From: Pigmentiphaga humi
GTDB taxonomy: Bacteria > Pseudomonadota > Gammaproteobacteria > Burkholderiales > Burkholderiaceae_B
Direction: 5' to 3'
Assembly: GCF_900606115.1 (NCBI RefSeq)
Contig: NZ_UWPJ01000009.1
Location: forward strand, 52,125-116,124
Length of the DNA stretch: 64,000 nt
Shown: piece after piece, positions 40,801-49,555 of the stretch
How positions within the stretch are numbered: position 1 is the first letter of the stretch
How the letters are laid out: each line of letters opens with the position of its first letter
Program-made: the position numbers and the translations under genes
The notes under the pieces: generated by a model
Told to the model about the DNA's origin: nothing
The model's input: the letters and a program-made list of their open reading frames with translations, nothing else
The model's database searches: none

Positions 40801-42003
40801 TCAGCCGCGGCTCAGCGCCTGGGCGTTCTTGCTGAAAGCATCGACGAAATACTGCTGCACGTCGTTCATTTCCTTGCCCTTGGTACGGCACATGCCGACC
40901 AGCGGCTCGTCGCAGGAAATCTCGAAGGGAAGCGCCGAAAGCAGGCCGAAATGCCGCTCGCTGAGCACTTCCACCCAGCTCAGCACGGTCAGCATGTCGG
41001 AGTCGGCCAGCGTGATGCGCATGGTGGACAGCGAGTAGGTCTCGATCAGCGCGGGCGGCAGCGAGGTCTCGGAGAACAGATGTTCGTAAGCCTGTCGGCG
41101 CGGCGAGCCCGCCGGGGGGATGATCCAGGGATACCGCTGCAGGTCTTCGACCGTAATGCTGCGCTTGCGGTGCAGCGGGTGTCCGCGCCGCGCCACGATG
41201 CAGTACGACTCTTTGTAGAGCGGCAATTGCTCCAGTTCCTGGACGTGCGCGGTTTTCTTGAGCACACCAATGATGAAGTCGATCTCTTCGCGCAGCAGCT
41301 TGTTCACCAATTGCTCGTAGGTGCCGCTCAGGACGGTAATGCGCACGTCGGGATAGCGCTCGCGCGTCTCGTTCATGGCGTTGACGAGCAGCATGGAAGG
41401 ATCGAGCAGCATCACCCCCAGGGCAATGCGCTTGCTGCGCGGATAGGTGAATCCCTGGATGGCTTCCACCAGCGCCACCGACTGGGATTCGATGCTTTTG
41501 AAGCGCAGCGCCAGGTCGTCGCCGAGGGAGGTCGTCTTGATGCCCGAGGCCGTATTGCGATAGAGCTCGCAGCCGAGGTTGGACTCCAGCGTGCGCGCCG
41601 AGCGCTGCAGCGACGCTTCGGTGATGCCGAGCTTGACCGCGGCCGCCCGGAAGGAATGGCATTCGTGGATGGCGATCAGCGCGAGCATCTGCGAACGCGT
41701 GATGCGCGAGGCCATCGCCAGGGGCGCGATCGTCCGTTCGCCCGACAGCGGCTGCATCGCGTCCTCCAGCGCGGCAAGGATTTTCTTGATGCGTATGTGC
41801 GCGGCCGCCCCGACCTCGGTCGGGTAGATGCCGGTCTTGTTGCGCTCGAACAGGGTCGCGCCGAGGATCTTCTCCAGCGCGAAGATGCAGGAGGTAATGG
41901 CCGGCTGGGTACGCGACAGGGCTATCGAAGCCTTGGTGACGTTCTCCAGCCGTGCAACGCAGTCGAAGACGCGCAACTGCCAGATATTGGGAACGGTATG
42001 CAT
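40801..42003 (-). CDS. LysR-type regulator with two tandem helix-turn-helix domains
   Basis: A 400-residue protein, about 100 longer than a usual LysR regulator. Residues 5-65 form one LysR winged helix (NIWQLRVFDCVARLENVTKA, TQPAITSCIFALEKILG). Residues 103-163 form a second one (RSQMLALIAIHECHSFRAAA, GITEASLQRSARTLESNLGC). The effector-binding domain follows from about residue 175. Regulators with this double domain are a recognised but small LysR subgroup. It lies within the minus-strand catabolic cluster after the SDR gene (95-base gap) and is probably the cluster's regulator. Confidence 0.85.
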   Translation of the reverse strand: MHTVPNIWQLRVFDCVARLENVTKASIALSRTQPAITSCIFALEKILGATLFERNKTGIYPTEVGAAAHIRIKKILAALEDAMQPLSGERTIAPLAMASRITRSQMLALIAIHECHSFRAAAVKLGITEASLQRSARTLESNLGCELYRNTASGIKTTSLGDDLALRFKSIESQSVALVEAIQGFTYPRSKRIALGVMLLDPSMLLVNAMNETRERYPDVRITVLSGTYEQLVNKLLREEIDFIIGVLKKTAHVQELEQLPLYKESYCIVARRGHPLHRKRSITVEDLQRYPWIIPPAGSPRRQAYEHLFSETSLPPALIETYSLSTMRITLADSDMLTVLSWVEVLSERHFGLLSALPFEISCDEPLVGMCRTKGKEMNDVQQYFVDAFSKNAQALSRG

Positions 42004-42098
42004 TGGCGGGACTTCAAAGCGTTGTCCGTGCCCCCCGCCCGGCGCGAGGGGTGGCCGAAGCATAGCCCAACACGCGGCGGCCCGGCCATGCGCCTGTC

Positions 42099-42878
42099 CT
42101 AGACCAGGCCGGCGTAGGAACCGCCGTCGAGCTGCAGGTTCTGCCCGGAAATGAAGCTCGCCTGCTCGCTGCACAGGTAGGCGCAGGCATCGCCGAACTC
42201 TTTCGGCTTGCCGAAGCGCTTGGCCGCGATCGTATTGGCGATGCGCTTGCGCGCCTCTTCCACGGTGATGTTCTCGCGCGCGGACATCCGGTCGGCCATG
42301 AAGCGCTGGCGGTCGGTGTCGAAGCGCTCGGGCAGCAGGTTGTTGATGGTGACGTTGTCGATCACGCTGTCGCGCTGCACCGACTTGCAGAGCGCCGTGA
42401 GACCGGCGCGCACCGCGGCCGACAGGCCCATCGTGGCGCTGGGCGACTTCACCATCGCCGAGGTGATGTTGACGATGCGGCCAAACTTGCGCGCGCGCAT
42501 GCCCGGCACATAGGCCTTGATCAGCATGATGGGCGCGAGCATGTTGCCTTCCACGGCGTCGCGCCAATCCTGGTCGGACCAATCGGCGATCTTGCCAGGC
42601 TCGGGGCCCGCGTTGTTGTTGACCAGGATGTCCGCATCCGGGCAGGCCTCCAGTATGCTGGCGCGCCCGGCGTCGGTGGCGATGTCGGCCACGATGATCC
42701 CGGGACGCCGGCCGGTCTGCGCCTCGATCTGCCTGGCCGCCTCGATCAGCGTGGACTCGGTCCGGCCGTTGATCCAGACCTCGCACCCTTCATGGGCCAG
42801 CGACGTCGCGCAGGCCAGCCCCAATCCCTGCGACGATGCGCAGACCACGGCCTTGCGGCCTTTGATACCCAGATCCAT
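42099..42878 (-). CDS. SDR family oxidoreductase with altered catalytic residues
   Basis: A 259-residue short-chain dehydrogenase. The cofactor motif is CASSQGLGLACATSLAH (GxxxGxG-type), followed by VADIATD and NNNAGPE. In the catalytic region NITSAMVKSPSATMG then LSAAVRAGLTAL, the usual Y-x-x-x-K is replaced by Ser and Arg (S-A-A-V-R), while the NITS serine is kept. The C-terminus FISGQNLQLDGGSYAGLV is typical of the family. AGGAGGA lies five bases before the ATG. It lies 20 bases after the oxalomesaconate hydratase gene and would act on a pathway intermediate; which one is unknown. Confidence 0.85.
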   Translation of the reverse strand: MDLGIKGRKAVVCASSQGLGLACATSLAHEGCEVWINGRTESTLIEAARQIEAQTGRRPGIIVADIATDAGRASILEACPDADILVNNNAGPEPGKIADWSDQDWRDAVEGNMLAPIMLIKAYVPGMRARKFGRIVNITSAMVKSPSATMGLSAAVRAGLTALCKSVQRDSVIDNVTINNLLPERFDTDRQRFMADRMSARENITVEEARKRIANTIAAKRFGKPKEFGDACAYLCSEQASFISGQNLQLDGGSYAGLV

Positions 42879-42898
42879 AGTGTCCTCCTCGGCTCGTT

Positions 42899-43915
42899 CT
42901 ATTGTTGGATGTAGCGCTTGAGCCGCGGATAGACGCGCAGCACGTTCTGCTGGAAGACCTGCGCGCGCGCGGCCTCGTCCAGGTGCGGCGAGGCGTCGAC
43001 GTAGCGCTTGGTATCGTCGTAGTAATGCCCCGACTCGGGATCCACGCCCTTCACGGCGCCGATCATCTCGGACCCGAACAGGATGTTCTCCGGCGGAACG
43101 ACCTTGGTCAGCAGGTCCACTCCGTCCTGGTGATAGACGCAGGTATCGAAGAACACGTTCTTGAGCATGCCTTCGCCCAGCTTTTGCAGGCCCATGTCCT
43201 GCGCCATGCCGCGATAGCGGCCCCAGTGATAGGGCACCGCGCCGCCGCCATGGGGAATCACGAACCGCAGTCCGGGGAAGGTCTCGAACAGCTCGGGCGC
43301 GAGCAGGAACTGCATGAAGGCCGTGGTGTCGCCGTTCAGGTAGTGCGCACCGAGATGGTGATGGCAGGGGTTGCACGAGCTGCTGACATGGATCATGGCC
43401 GGCACGTCCAGTTCGGCCATTTTTTCGTACAGCGGGTAATAGAGCCGGTCGGTCAGCGGCGGAACCTGCCAGAACCCGCCCGAGGGGTCCGGGTTCAGGT
43501 TGCAGGCCACGAAGCCCAGTTCAGTCACGCAGCGCTCGAGTTCCTCGATGCTGGCCCGCACGCCGAAATCCTCGGCGCGCGCCGATTGCGGCAGTTGGCA
43601 CACGCCGACGAAGTTCTTGGGGTAGAGCCGGCATACGCGGTGGATCAGGTCGTTGGAGACGCGCGACCACTCCACGCTCTGTTCGGGCGTGCCCAGATGG
43701 TGGCCCATCTGCCCGGCAATGGGCGAGAACAGCGTCAGGTCCAGCCCGCGCTCGCGCTGGTAGCGGATCTGCTTGCCTTCCAGGCTCTGGCGCAGTTCGT
43801 CATCGGAAATCTCCAGCGGCCTGCCGTACGGGCCGCTGCCGGCCAGCTGGTTCTTGCGCCATTCCTGCAGGGCGCTGGGCACCGTCGTGAAATGGCCATG
43901 GCAATCGATGATCAT
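42899..43915 (-). CDS. 4-Oxalomesaconate hydratase (LigJ-like amidohydrolase)
   Basis: A 338-residue amidohydrolase-superfamily hydratase. The sequence starts MIIDCHGHFTTVPSALQEWR with the metal ligands His6 and His8, followed by the later ligands in MIHVSSSCNPCHHH, VIPHGGGAVPYHW and FGSEMIG (His/His/Glu), the set known for LigJ of Sphingobium. This enzyme hydrates 4-oxalomesaconate in protocatechuate 4,5-cleavage and gallate degradation. Length and N-terminus match. It stands between the extradiol dioxygenase and the SDR genes. Cross-family assignment is good; the physiological pathway here is inferred. Confidence 0.88.
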   Translation of the reverse strand: MIIDCHGHFTTVPSALQEWRKNQLAGSGPYGRPLEISDDELRQSLEGKQIRYQRERGLDLTLFSPIAGQMGHHLGTPEQSVEWSRVSNDLIHRVCRLYPKNFVGVCQLPQSARAEDFGVRASIEELERCVTELGFVACNLNPDPSGGFWQVPPLTDRLYYPLYEKMAELDVPAMIHVSSSCNPCHHHLGAHYLNGDTTAFMQFLLAPELFETFPGLRFVIPHGGGAVPYHWGRYRGMAQDMGLQKLGEGMLKNVFFDTCVYHQDGVDLLTKVVPPENILFGSEMIGAVKGVDPESGHYYDDTKRYVDASPHLDEAARAQVFQQNVLRVYPRLKRYIQQ

Positions 43916-43952
43916 CGGATATCCCTTCGTTCTGTGTGCATGTCTGCGAAAC

Positions 43953-44876
43953 TCATGTCTGCAAGATGGGCGAGCATTGCTTGACGAAGCGCTCGGGAGG
44001 CCGTTCGCCGCTGTCGTGCGCCATGCCCGAGCCGATCTTTATCTCGTTGCTGCTGCTGTGGACGTTCATCTTCTCGGTGGACGACCAATGCTCGTGCATG
44101 GCGCCGAAAGGCGACATCCAATAGTCGAAGACCTGGCTGCCCAAGGCATGGCGGCCGATGCCGCGCACGTGGTCGTACTTCAATTCGTGCAGGTGATCGC
44201 CGCCGGTAAAGATCTCGTCGACCCGCTCGACTTCGAAGGACGCATGGTGCAGGCCGGATCGGCCGCCGCGGAACAGGAACAGGATGTGGTGGTAGACCGG
44301 CTCCTCGCCCATGTCCTGGCGGATGAAACGGCCCAGCAGGTTGCCCGGCGTCTCGATGTAGAGTTCATCGGTAGGCAGAAAGCCGAAGCTGCTCTCGTAC
44401 CAGTCCAATGTCGGCTTCAGGTTATCGGTCATGTAGGCCGTATGCACCAGGCGCTCGATCCGCGCCGGCCCGCGGTTGCGGCTCTCGGCCAGGCTGCCGC
44501 GCAGCGGCCTGTAGCGCGCCAGTTCTCCTACGCTGGCCCTGCCCTGCACCAGCTCCACGCGCATGCCGTTCGGATCCCGCAGGCTCAGGCGCTTGCCGCC
44601 GCCAGGCTCGTCGATGTCTTCGACCCGGGCGCCGAAGCGCTCCTGCAGCGACTCGATCGGGACCTGCGGATGCACGTCGTAGCCGACGGCGACGACGCCC
44701 GAAGCGCCGCGCTCGGTCACGTGGATGAAGGGCGAATCGGCGATGCCCCGCATGTAGAGACGGCCGGCGTGGCGGTGGACCTTCTCCAGGCCGAAATCGA
44801 GCAGGAATTTTTCCTGCACGTCCAGGTCCGGCGCACCCAGCCGGACGTAAGCGATGGAAGATACGATTCCAGGCAT
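43953..44876 (-). CDS. Type I extradiol dioxygenase, two VOC domains
   Basis: A 307-residue protein with two glyoxalase/extradiol modules. Metal-ligand candidates sit in the second module: His in ERLVHTAYMTDN, His in SGLHHASFEVE and Glu in GAMHEHWSS, the H-H-E pattern of catechol 2,3-dioxygenases. The N-terminal module (VSSIAYVRLGAPDLDVQEKF) is non-catalytic. The C-terminus has a longer tail (GSGMAHDSGERPPERF). It would open an aromatic ring next to the diol. It lies between two binding-protein/decarboxylase-like genes upstream and the LigJ-like gene downstream; substrate unknown. Confidence 0.85.
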   Translation of the reverse strand: MPGIVSSIAYVRLGAPDLDVQEKFLLDFGLEKVHRHAGRLYMRGIADSPFIHVTERGASGVVAVGYDVHPQVPIESLQERFGARVEDIDEPGGGKRLSLRDPNGMRVELVQGRASVGELARYRPLRGSLAESRNRGPARIERLVHTAYMTDNLKPTLDWYESSFGFLPTDELYIETPGNLLGRFIRQDMGEEPVYHHILFLFRGGRSGLHHASFEVERVDEIFTGGDHLHELKYDHVRGIGRHALGSQVFDYWMSPFGAMHEHWSSTEKMNVHSSSNEIKIGSGMAHDSGERPPERFVKQCSPILQT

Positions 44877-44897
44877 TGCGTTCCTCTGATCCAGTGC

Positions 44898-45785
44898 CTA
44901 CGCGAGGACGGCGCGCACGCCGCCGTACAGTTCTTCGGGCGTGTAGCGACGCTTGATCATCCCTTGGGCGTAGGTATAGTCGATAGCCTTGCGCAACGAA
45001 GCATCGATGGCCTCGAAGCCGAAAGGCTGCAGGTCTTGCGAGCCGTCCGGCGGGATTTCGCCCGCGGCGCGCCGGCTTTCCACCAGCATGCGGTAGACCT
45101 CGGCCACGGCCTCGGGGTGGTTCCGCACCAATTCGTCCCTGACCACCACCATGTGGTTGATCGGGATCACGCCGGTGCGTGCGTGCCACGCCTGCGCGGC
45201 CTGCTGCGGCGCATCGATGACGTGGCGCAGGCGATCCTTGTTCTGCACCGCCGCGCCGGCGATGATGGCGTCCACCTGGCCGGCCAGCAGGGCCTGCTCC
45301 AGGTTCGCGCCCTCGTCGAGGCTGCGCACCCAGTCCGGATCGCGGTACTCGGCCACGTGGGCGCCCTCCTGGCTCCACCATTCCACGTCCTGCGCGGACA
45401 AGCCGTGCTCGTCGCACAGTATGCCGCGCACCCAGGTCGGCGTGGTCTGTGAATACGACCGCATGGCCACGCGCCTGCCCTTGAGCTGGGCGGGCGTGAA
45501 CAAGTCGTCGGCGCGCGCATAGATGCTCTTGTGATGGAAATTGCCATTCATCACAAAAGGCAGCAGCCGGTAGGGATGGCCGGCATCGACCGCCAGCAGG
45601 TAGGTCACCACGGCCAGTTCGGACACGTCGAACGCATGCTTGCGCACCGTGTCCTTGAATGCGGACTGGGCATGCTCGACCGGCGCAATGTCCAGCTCGA
45701 TCGAAGAAGAGCCTACCTGTCCGTTCTTCAGGGCGGCGGTCTTGGGATAGCTGCCGAACATGGCTTGCAATCGGGGTTTTTCCAC
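44898..45785 (-). CDS. 4,5-Dihydroxyphthalate decarboxylase-like / substrate-binding-fold protein, copy 1
   Basis: A 295-residue protein with a type II periplasmic-binding fold but no signal peptide. It has the pattern of Pht5 (4,5-dihydroxyphthalate decarboxylase): AFDVSELAVVTYLLAV, FVMNGNFHHKSIYAR, TWVRGILCDEHGL, GAHVAEYRDPDW and PINHMVVVRDELV. The GTG at 45785 lies five bases past the stop of copy 2 and is the most likely start; ATG 45761 is an alternative. A decarboxylase would remove a carboxylate before ring cleavage. A cytoplasmic binding role is the other option. Confidence 0.75.
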   Translation of the reverse strand: MEKPRLQAMFGSYPKTAALKNGQVGSSSIELDIAPVEHAQSAFKDTVRKHAFDVSELAVVTYLLAVDAGHPYRLLPFVMNGNFHHKSIYARADDLFTPAQLKGRRVAMRSYSQTTPTWVRGILCDEHGLSAQDVEWWSQEGAHVAEYRDPDWVRSLDEGANLEQALLAGQVDAIIAGAAVQNKDRLRHVIDAPQQAAQAWHARTGVIPINHMVVVRDELVRNHPEAVAEVYRMLVESRRAAGEIPPDGSQDLQPFGFEAIDASLRKAIDYTYAQGMIKRRYTPEELYGGVRAVLA

Positions 45786-45789
45786 GGTT

Positions 45790-46749
45790 TCAGTTCCATT
45801 GCGCCACCCGGCCCGACGGGCCGGTGCGCGGATCGATGAACAGATTGCGGGCATCCGCTTCCCTGCCGACCAGCTTCTGGGCATGGGCATAGCGGATCAG
45901 GGCCAGCAGGGAGGCACGGTTTTCTTCGAAGCCGTAAGGCAGCGGATCGTCCATGAACTCGCGCAGGCGGCGGTAGCGCCTGTCGTCGCCGCTGGGCTCG
46001 ACGATCCCATCGAGGCCTGCCAGATAGGACTGTTTGGCCTGCGCGAAGTGTCCGTACAACGCCTGCTCGATGCCCGGATGGCGCGCCAGCACCTCGTTCC
46101 TGACCACGACCACCCCGTGGATGGGATAGATGCCGGTGCGCTCGAACCACTGCCGCTCGGCCCGCGACGCATCCGACACCACGTCCACCATCTCGACCCG
46201 CGCGTCGGCCGCGCCCGCCAGTCCGTCGAACGCCACGTCGATCTCGCCCGCGTCGATGGCATCGACGATCTTGCGGCCGTCCGGCAGGCGCCGCACGTTG
46301 GCGGGCAGCGCCAGGTCCTCCAGGTTCTCGGGCTCTTCGGTCACCCACGTCACGCTGCCCGGATCGAGCCCGTAGTCGTCGGCGAAGATGCCGCGGGTCC
46401 AGACCGCCGCCGTCACGGAATAATTGCGCACGCCTATCTTCCTGCCCGCCAGGTCTCGGGGGCCGGCGAGCGCCAGGCCCTTGCGCATCTTCAGGCCGGA
46501 ATGCCGGAACCTGCGCGTCATCGGCAGGGGCAGCGCGGTCAATGGCGCGCCCCGCTCCAGCGCCATCAGATACATGACGGGCGCCATCTCGCAGATGTCG
46601 TAGGGCTGGGTGCGGACCATGTCGCGGTAGGCATCCGGCATGCGCTTGACGTCGATGAACGCGAATCCCGCGCCGGGGAGTATCTCGTCCAACGCGCGCA
46701 CGCCGGCAACCTGGGCATGCTTGCCCAATACGGTCTTGAGCCGTTCCAT
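45790..46749 (-). CDS. 4,5-Dihydroxyphthalate decarboxylase-like / substrate-binding-fold protein, copy 2
   Basis: A 319-residue paralogue of the next gene in the same fold. Matching segments: PYDICEMAPVMYLMALERGA, VWTRGIFADDYGL and YPIHGVVVVRNEVL. It has no signal peptide, so it acts in the cytoplasm, which supports a decarboxylase rather than a transport receptor. The start directly abuts the aldolase stop. The two copies are strongly diverged and could form a hetero-oligomer or act on different intermediates. Confidence 0.75.
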   Translation of the reverse strand: MERLKTVLGKHAQVAGVRALDEILPGAGFAFIDVKRMPDAYRDMVRTQPYDICEMAPVMYLMALERGAPLTALPLPMTRRFRHSGLKMRKGLALAGPRDLAGRKIGVRNYSVTAAVWTRGIFADDYGLDPGSVTWVTEEPENLEDLALPANVRRLPDGRKIVDAIDAGEIDVAFDGLAGAADARVEMVDVVSDASRAERQWFERTGIYPIHGVVVVRNEVLARHPGIEQALYGHFAQAKQSYLAGLDGIVEPSGDDRRYRRLREFMDDPLPYGFEENRASLLALIRYAHAQKLVGREADARNLFIDPRTGPSGRVAQWN

Positions 46750-47604
46750 CTATGCTCCCTGCACGACATTGCGGCCGGTCTCCAATGCGGAGAAGTCGCG
46801 GCGCGGATAGCTCATCAGGAAGCGATAACCCTGGTCGACGATCTGCCGGGCATTCTGCTTGGTCATGTGCGGATGGCCCACGGCCACGTTGTAGGCTTTG
46901 CCGACCTCCAGCACGTGCGCCATCATGCGCAGCAGTTCGGGATTGTCGTAGTCGCGCGGGCAGCCCAGTTGCTGGCTCAGGTCGCCCTCGCCCAGCAACA
47001 GGACGCCTATGCCCGGGACCTCCTTCAGAATGGTCTCGATGTTGTTGACGCCGTCTACGTCTTCGATCATCAGGGCCACCAGGATCTCGCCCTCGGGCAC
47101 CAGCGGCCAGACGTCGGCGCGCTTGTAGTATTCCTGCTGCGACAGGCCCCAATAGCGCGCCGCCGCCATCGGCGCATCACCGCGCAAACCGGCGGGTTCG
47201 TAGGGTGCACGCTCAGGCAGGCGGGGGTAGCGGCAGGCGGCCACCGCGTTGTAAGCCTCGGCGCTATTGCTGATGCGCGGCCAGACGATGCCGTAGGCGC
47301 CCAGGTCCAGCGCCTGCTTGGCGAACCACTGGTTCATCTCGCTGCCGCTGGGGGGAATGCGCACCATAGGTGTCATGGGGTTGGCGATGGAACCGGCCTT
47401 GATGATCTGCTCGCGCAGCAGCAGGAACTGCATGGCCACGCGCAGCGCGTTGATGTCCCAGGGATTGTGTTCCATCTCGAACACCAGGCCGTCGTTGCCC
47501 GATTGCGCGAAATTGACCGCGTTCTCGATCTCGGTCTGCACGAAGGAAGTGAAAGCGATGCCGGGACCGCTTTCGAGGGCGCGAATAATGCCGTTCAGGC
47601 GCAT
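46750..47604 (-). CDS. HpcH/HpaI family aldolase
   Basis: A 284-residue TIM-barrel class II aldolase of the HpcH/HpaI/citrate lyase group. Family features are GNDGLVFEMEHNPWD near the N-terminus, VRIPPSG, the metal-ligand region VALMIEDVDGVNNIE and GVLLLGEGDLSQQLG. These enzymes split 4-hydroxy-2-oxo acids into pyruvate and an aldehyde or oxo acid. In this cluster it could replace the usual CHA aldolase after the LigJ-like hydratase (product 4-carboxy-4-hydroxy-2-oxoadipate). The next gene starts at the base after its stop. Confidence 0.85.
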   Translation of the reverse strand: MRLNGIIRALESGPGIAFTSFVQTEIENAVNFAQSGNDGLVFEMEHNPWDINALRVAMQFLLLREQIIKAGSIANPMTPMVRIPPSGSEMNQWFAKQALDLGAYGIVWPRISNSAEAYNAVAACRYPRLPERAPYEPAGLRGDAPMAAARYWGLSQQEYYKRADVWPLVPEGEILVALMIEDVDGVNNIETILKEVPGIGVLLLGEGDLSQQLGCPRDYDNPELLRMMAHVLEVGKAYNVAVGHPHMTKQNARQIVDQGYRFLMSYPRRDFSALETGRNVVQGA

Positions 47605-47629
47605 GGAATTCTCCGTATCTCGCGGCGGT

Positions 47630-48673
47630 TCAGATCATGGCCGCGCAGAAGGCATCGCCAGCCTCGGCCGGGAGCTGTTTTTCAACCCAGTTCTCGCCGC
47701 CGTCGAAGGTGTAGAACACCTGGCCGCCTCGCGTGACCGAGATCACGCCGCCGCCATCGTCCTTATGGACATTGATCCCCATGATGGTGCTGCGCGCGGT
47801 CATCTGCGGATCGGCGCGGCGCCAGTTGCGGCCCAGGTCGTCGCTGGCGTAGACGGCGCCGGCGTTGCTGCGCGAGGCGATGCTGAAGCACGCATACAGC
47901 TTGCGGGGCTGGCCGGCGGCCACGCGCAGATCGCGGCAATAGCTGAACGGCGCGAAATTGCGCACCGCGAGGTCCTCGAACGTGCGGCCCTGGTCGCGGC
48001 TCTCGAATACGCCCATGCGGCACAGATAGAACAGCGAATCGGGCGCGGCCGGCGTGGTGGTCACGGCGTGGGCGTCGAACATGCCTTCGGTTTCGTCGTC
48101 GGTCTCGATCTTGTTGCGCAGATGCTCCTGGCCGGCCAGTTCCACCAGGCCCTCGGGCCGCGCATTCCAGGTCTTGCCGCCGTCGGTGCTGAGCATGAAG
48201 CCGTTGATCTCGGCAATGCCGTACAGCACGTCCGGGTCGGCGGGATGGAAGGCCAGGCGCATCACCCGCGAAGCGCCGAAGCGGATGTTGAAGCGCTCGG
48301 GATGGTTCACTTCGCAGGCCGTCCAGGTCTCGCCGCAGTCGCGGCTCTCGAACACGCCTATGGGCGAGGTGCCGGCGAACAGGTGGTCCGGGTCGCGCGG
48401 ATCGACCTCGACCGACCAGAACTGGATCTTGGGATCGGCGCTGGCGCCGACGTTGCGCCAGTGCGCGCCCCTGTCTTCCGACTTGTAGATGCCCTTGCGG
48501 GTGGCGGCGAAAACGATGTGGTCGCAGGCGGGATGCTGCACGATGGCCTGCACGGCGGCATCGGCCGGAATGTCCGCGGCCTTTTCCCACTCGCCCCCAT
48601 GGGCCAGCCGGTACAGAGAGCCGACGGCCCCCTCGCGCGTGACGGCCGTACCCGCGAACAGCACTTTATCCAT
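47630..48673 (-). CDS. BNR-repeat beta-propeller protein without signal peptide
   Basis: A 347-residue protein of about six Asp-box (S-x-D-x-G-x-T-W) repeats: SEDRGAHW, SRDCGETW, STDGGKTW, SRDQGRTF, SDDLGRNW and TFDGGENW, spaced about 55 residues apart. This is the sialidase/VPS10-type propeller fold. There is no signal peptide, so it is cytoplasmic if translated from 48673, and none of the sialidase catalytic Arg triad can be recognised. No function can be assigned; the tight position between the aldolase (25 bases) and the maleate-isomerase-like gene suggests a role in the same pathway. Confidence 0.7.
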   Translation of the reverse strand: MDKVLFAGTAVTREGAVGSLYRLAHGGEWEKAADIPADAAVQAIVQHPACDHIVFAATRKGIYKSEDRGAHWRNVGASADPKIQFWSVEVDPRDPDHLFAGTSPIGVFESRDCGETWTACEVNHPERFNIRFGASRVMRLAFHPADPDVLYGIAEINGFMLSTDGGKTWNARPEGLVELAGQEHLRNKIETDDETEGMFDAHAVTTTPAAPDSLFYLCRMGVFESRDQGRTFEDLAVRNFAPFSYCRDLRVAAGQPRKLYACFSIASRSNAGAVYASDDLGRNWRRADPQMTARSTIMGINVHKDDGGGVISVTRGGQVFYTFDGGENWVEKQLPAEAGDAFCAAMI

Positions 48674-48826
48674 TGCCTGTCTCCTGATCGTATTGGCGAA
48701 ATCGATGGGAACGATTCTAGGGAGCGAGGGCTACGCACAAAAATCAATTCACCCTCTTATCCATAAATTTTTGCTGAACCGCCTCCGGGCGCCGCATACC
48801 CACCCGGAGACGGACCCTGCCGCTTT

Positions 48827-49555
48827 TCAGCCGCGCGGCGCGAACAGCTCGCCGCCGCCCGGCACCGCGCCCGCCCAGCCCACGAGCCCGAGCACGTCCC
48901 ACAGCACGGCCTGGTTGCTGGTGACGACCGGCACGCCGAGCTTGCGCTCCAGGGTCTCCACGGTTTCGAAGGCGCGCACGTTGGCGCACGACAGCAGCAT
49001 GGCGTCCATGCCCGGCTCCGCGTGCGCCAGCGCGTGGCCCGCCAGGGTTTCCGGATCCATTCGCGCCGCCTCGCGCGCATCGACGAAGTTCAGCCCCACC
49101 GACTTCATCACCTCCAGGCCGCCCGCCGCCAACGCGGCCTTCTCGTCTTTCGAGAACTTGTCCGCGAATGGGCAGACGTGCACGATCCGGCGCGCGCCGA
49201 CGTGGGCCAGCGCGCGCTTGATCGCCACCATGGTGTTGGACGAAGCCACGCCGAGTTCGCGCGTCATCCGCTCGGCCAGCGCCTGGTCGCCGGCCGGGCC
49301 GTTGGAGACGCTGGCGCCGGTGCAGTTGAAGGTGACGACGTCGGGACCCATGTCCTTCAGGTAGCCGGCCTCCTCGACCGCTTCCAGGTGGGCGCGCAGC
49401 AGGCTTTCCACCGTGACCACCCCGCCCTCTTTGCGCAGGCGGATGCGATGCACGTGGTAGCCCACCTCCGGCGGGCAGAACTTGCGGAAATCGTCCTCGC
49501 CTATGGTGTTCAGCGAAGGCACGATCATGCCTATGCGTTTGCGAGTCGGGCTCAT
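48827..49555 (-). CDS. Asp/Glu racemase superfamily protein, maleate isomerase-like
   Basis: A 242-residue protein of the maleate cis-trans isomerase / arylmalonate decarboxylase group. Both catalytic cysteine positions are filled: Cys78 in VTFNCTGAS and Cys190 in MLLSCANVRAFE. Two cysteines favour isomerase or racemase chemistry; arylmalonate decarboxylase keeps only one. It could isomerise a maleate-like product of ring cleavage. Its start overlaps the Bug gene's stop by four bases (ATGA). Confidence 0.82.
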   Translation of the reverse strand: MSPTRKRIGMIVPSLNTIGEDDFRKFCPPEVGYHVHRIRLRKEGGVVTVESLLRAHLEAVEEAGYLKDMGPDVVTFNCTGASVSNGPAGDQALAERMTRELGVASSNTMVAIKRALAHVGARRIVHVCPFADKFSKDEKAALAAGGLEVMKSVGLNFVDAREAARMDPETLAGHALAHAEPGMDAMLLSCANVRAFETVETLERKLGVPVVTSNQAVLWDVLGLVGWAGAVPGGGELFAPRG

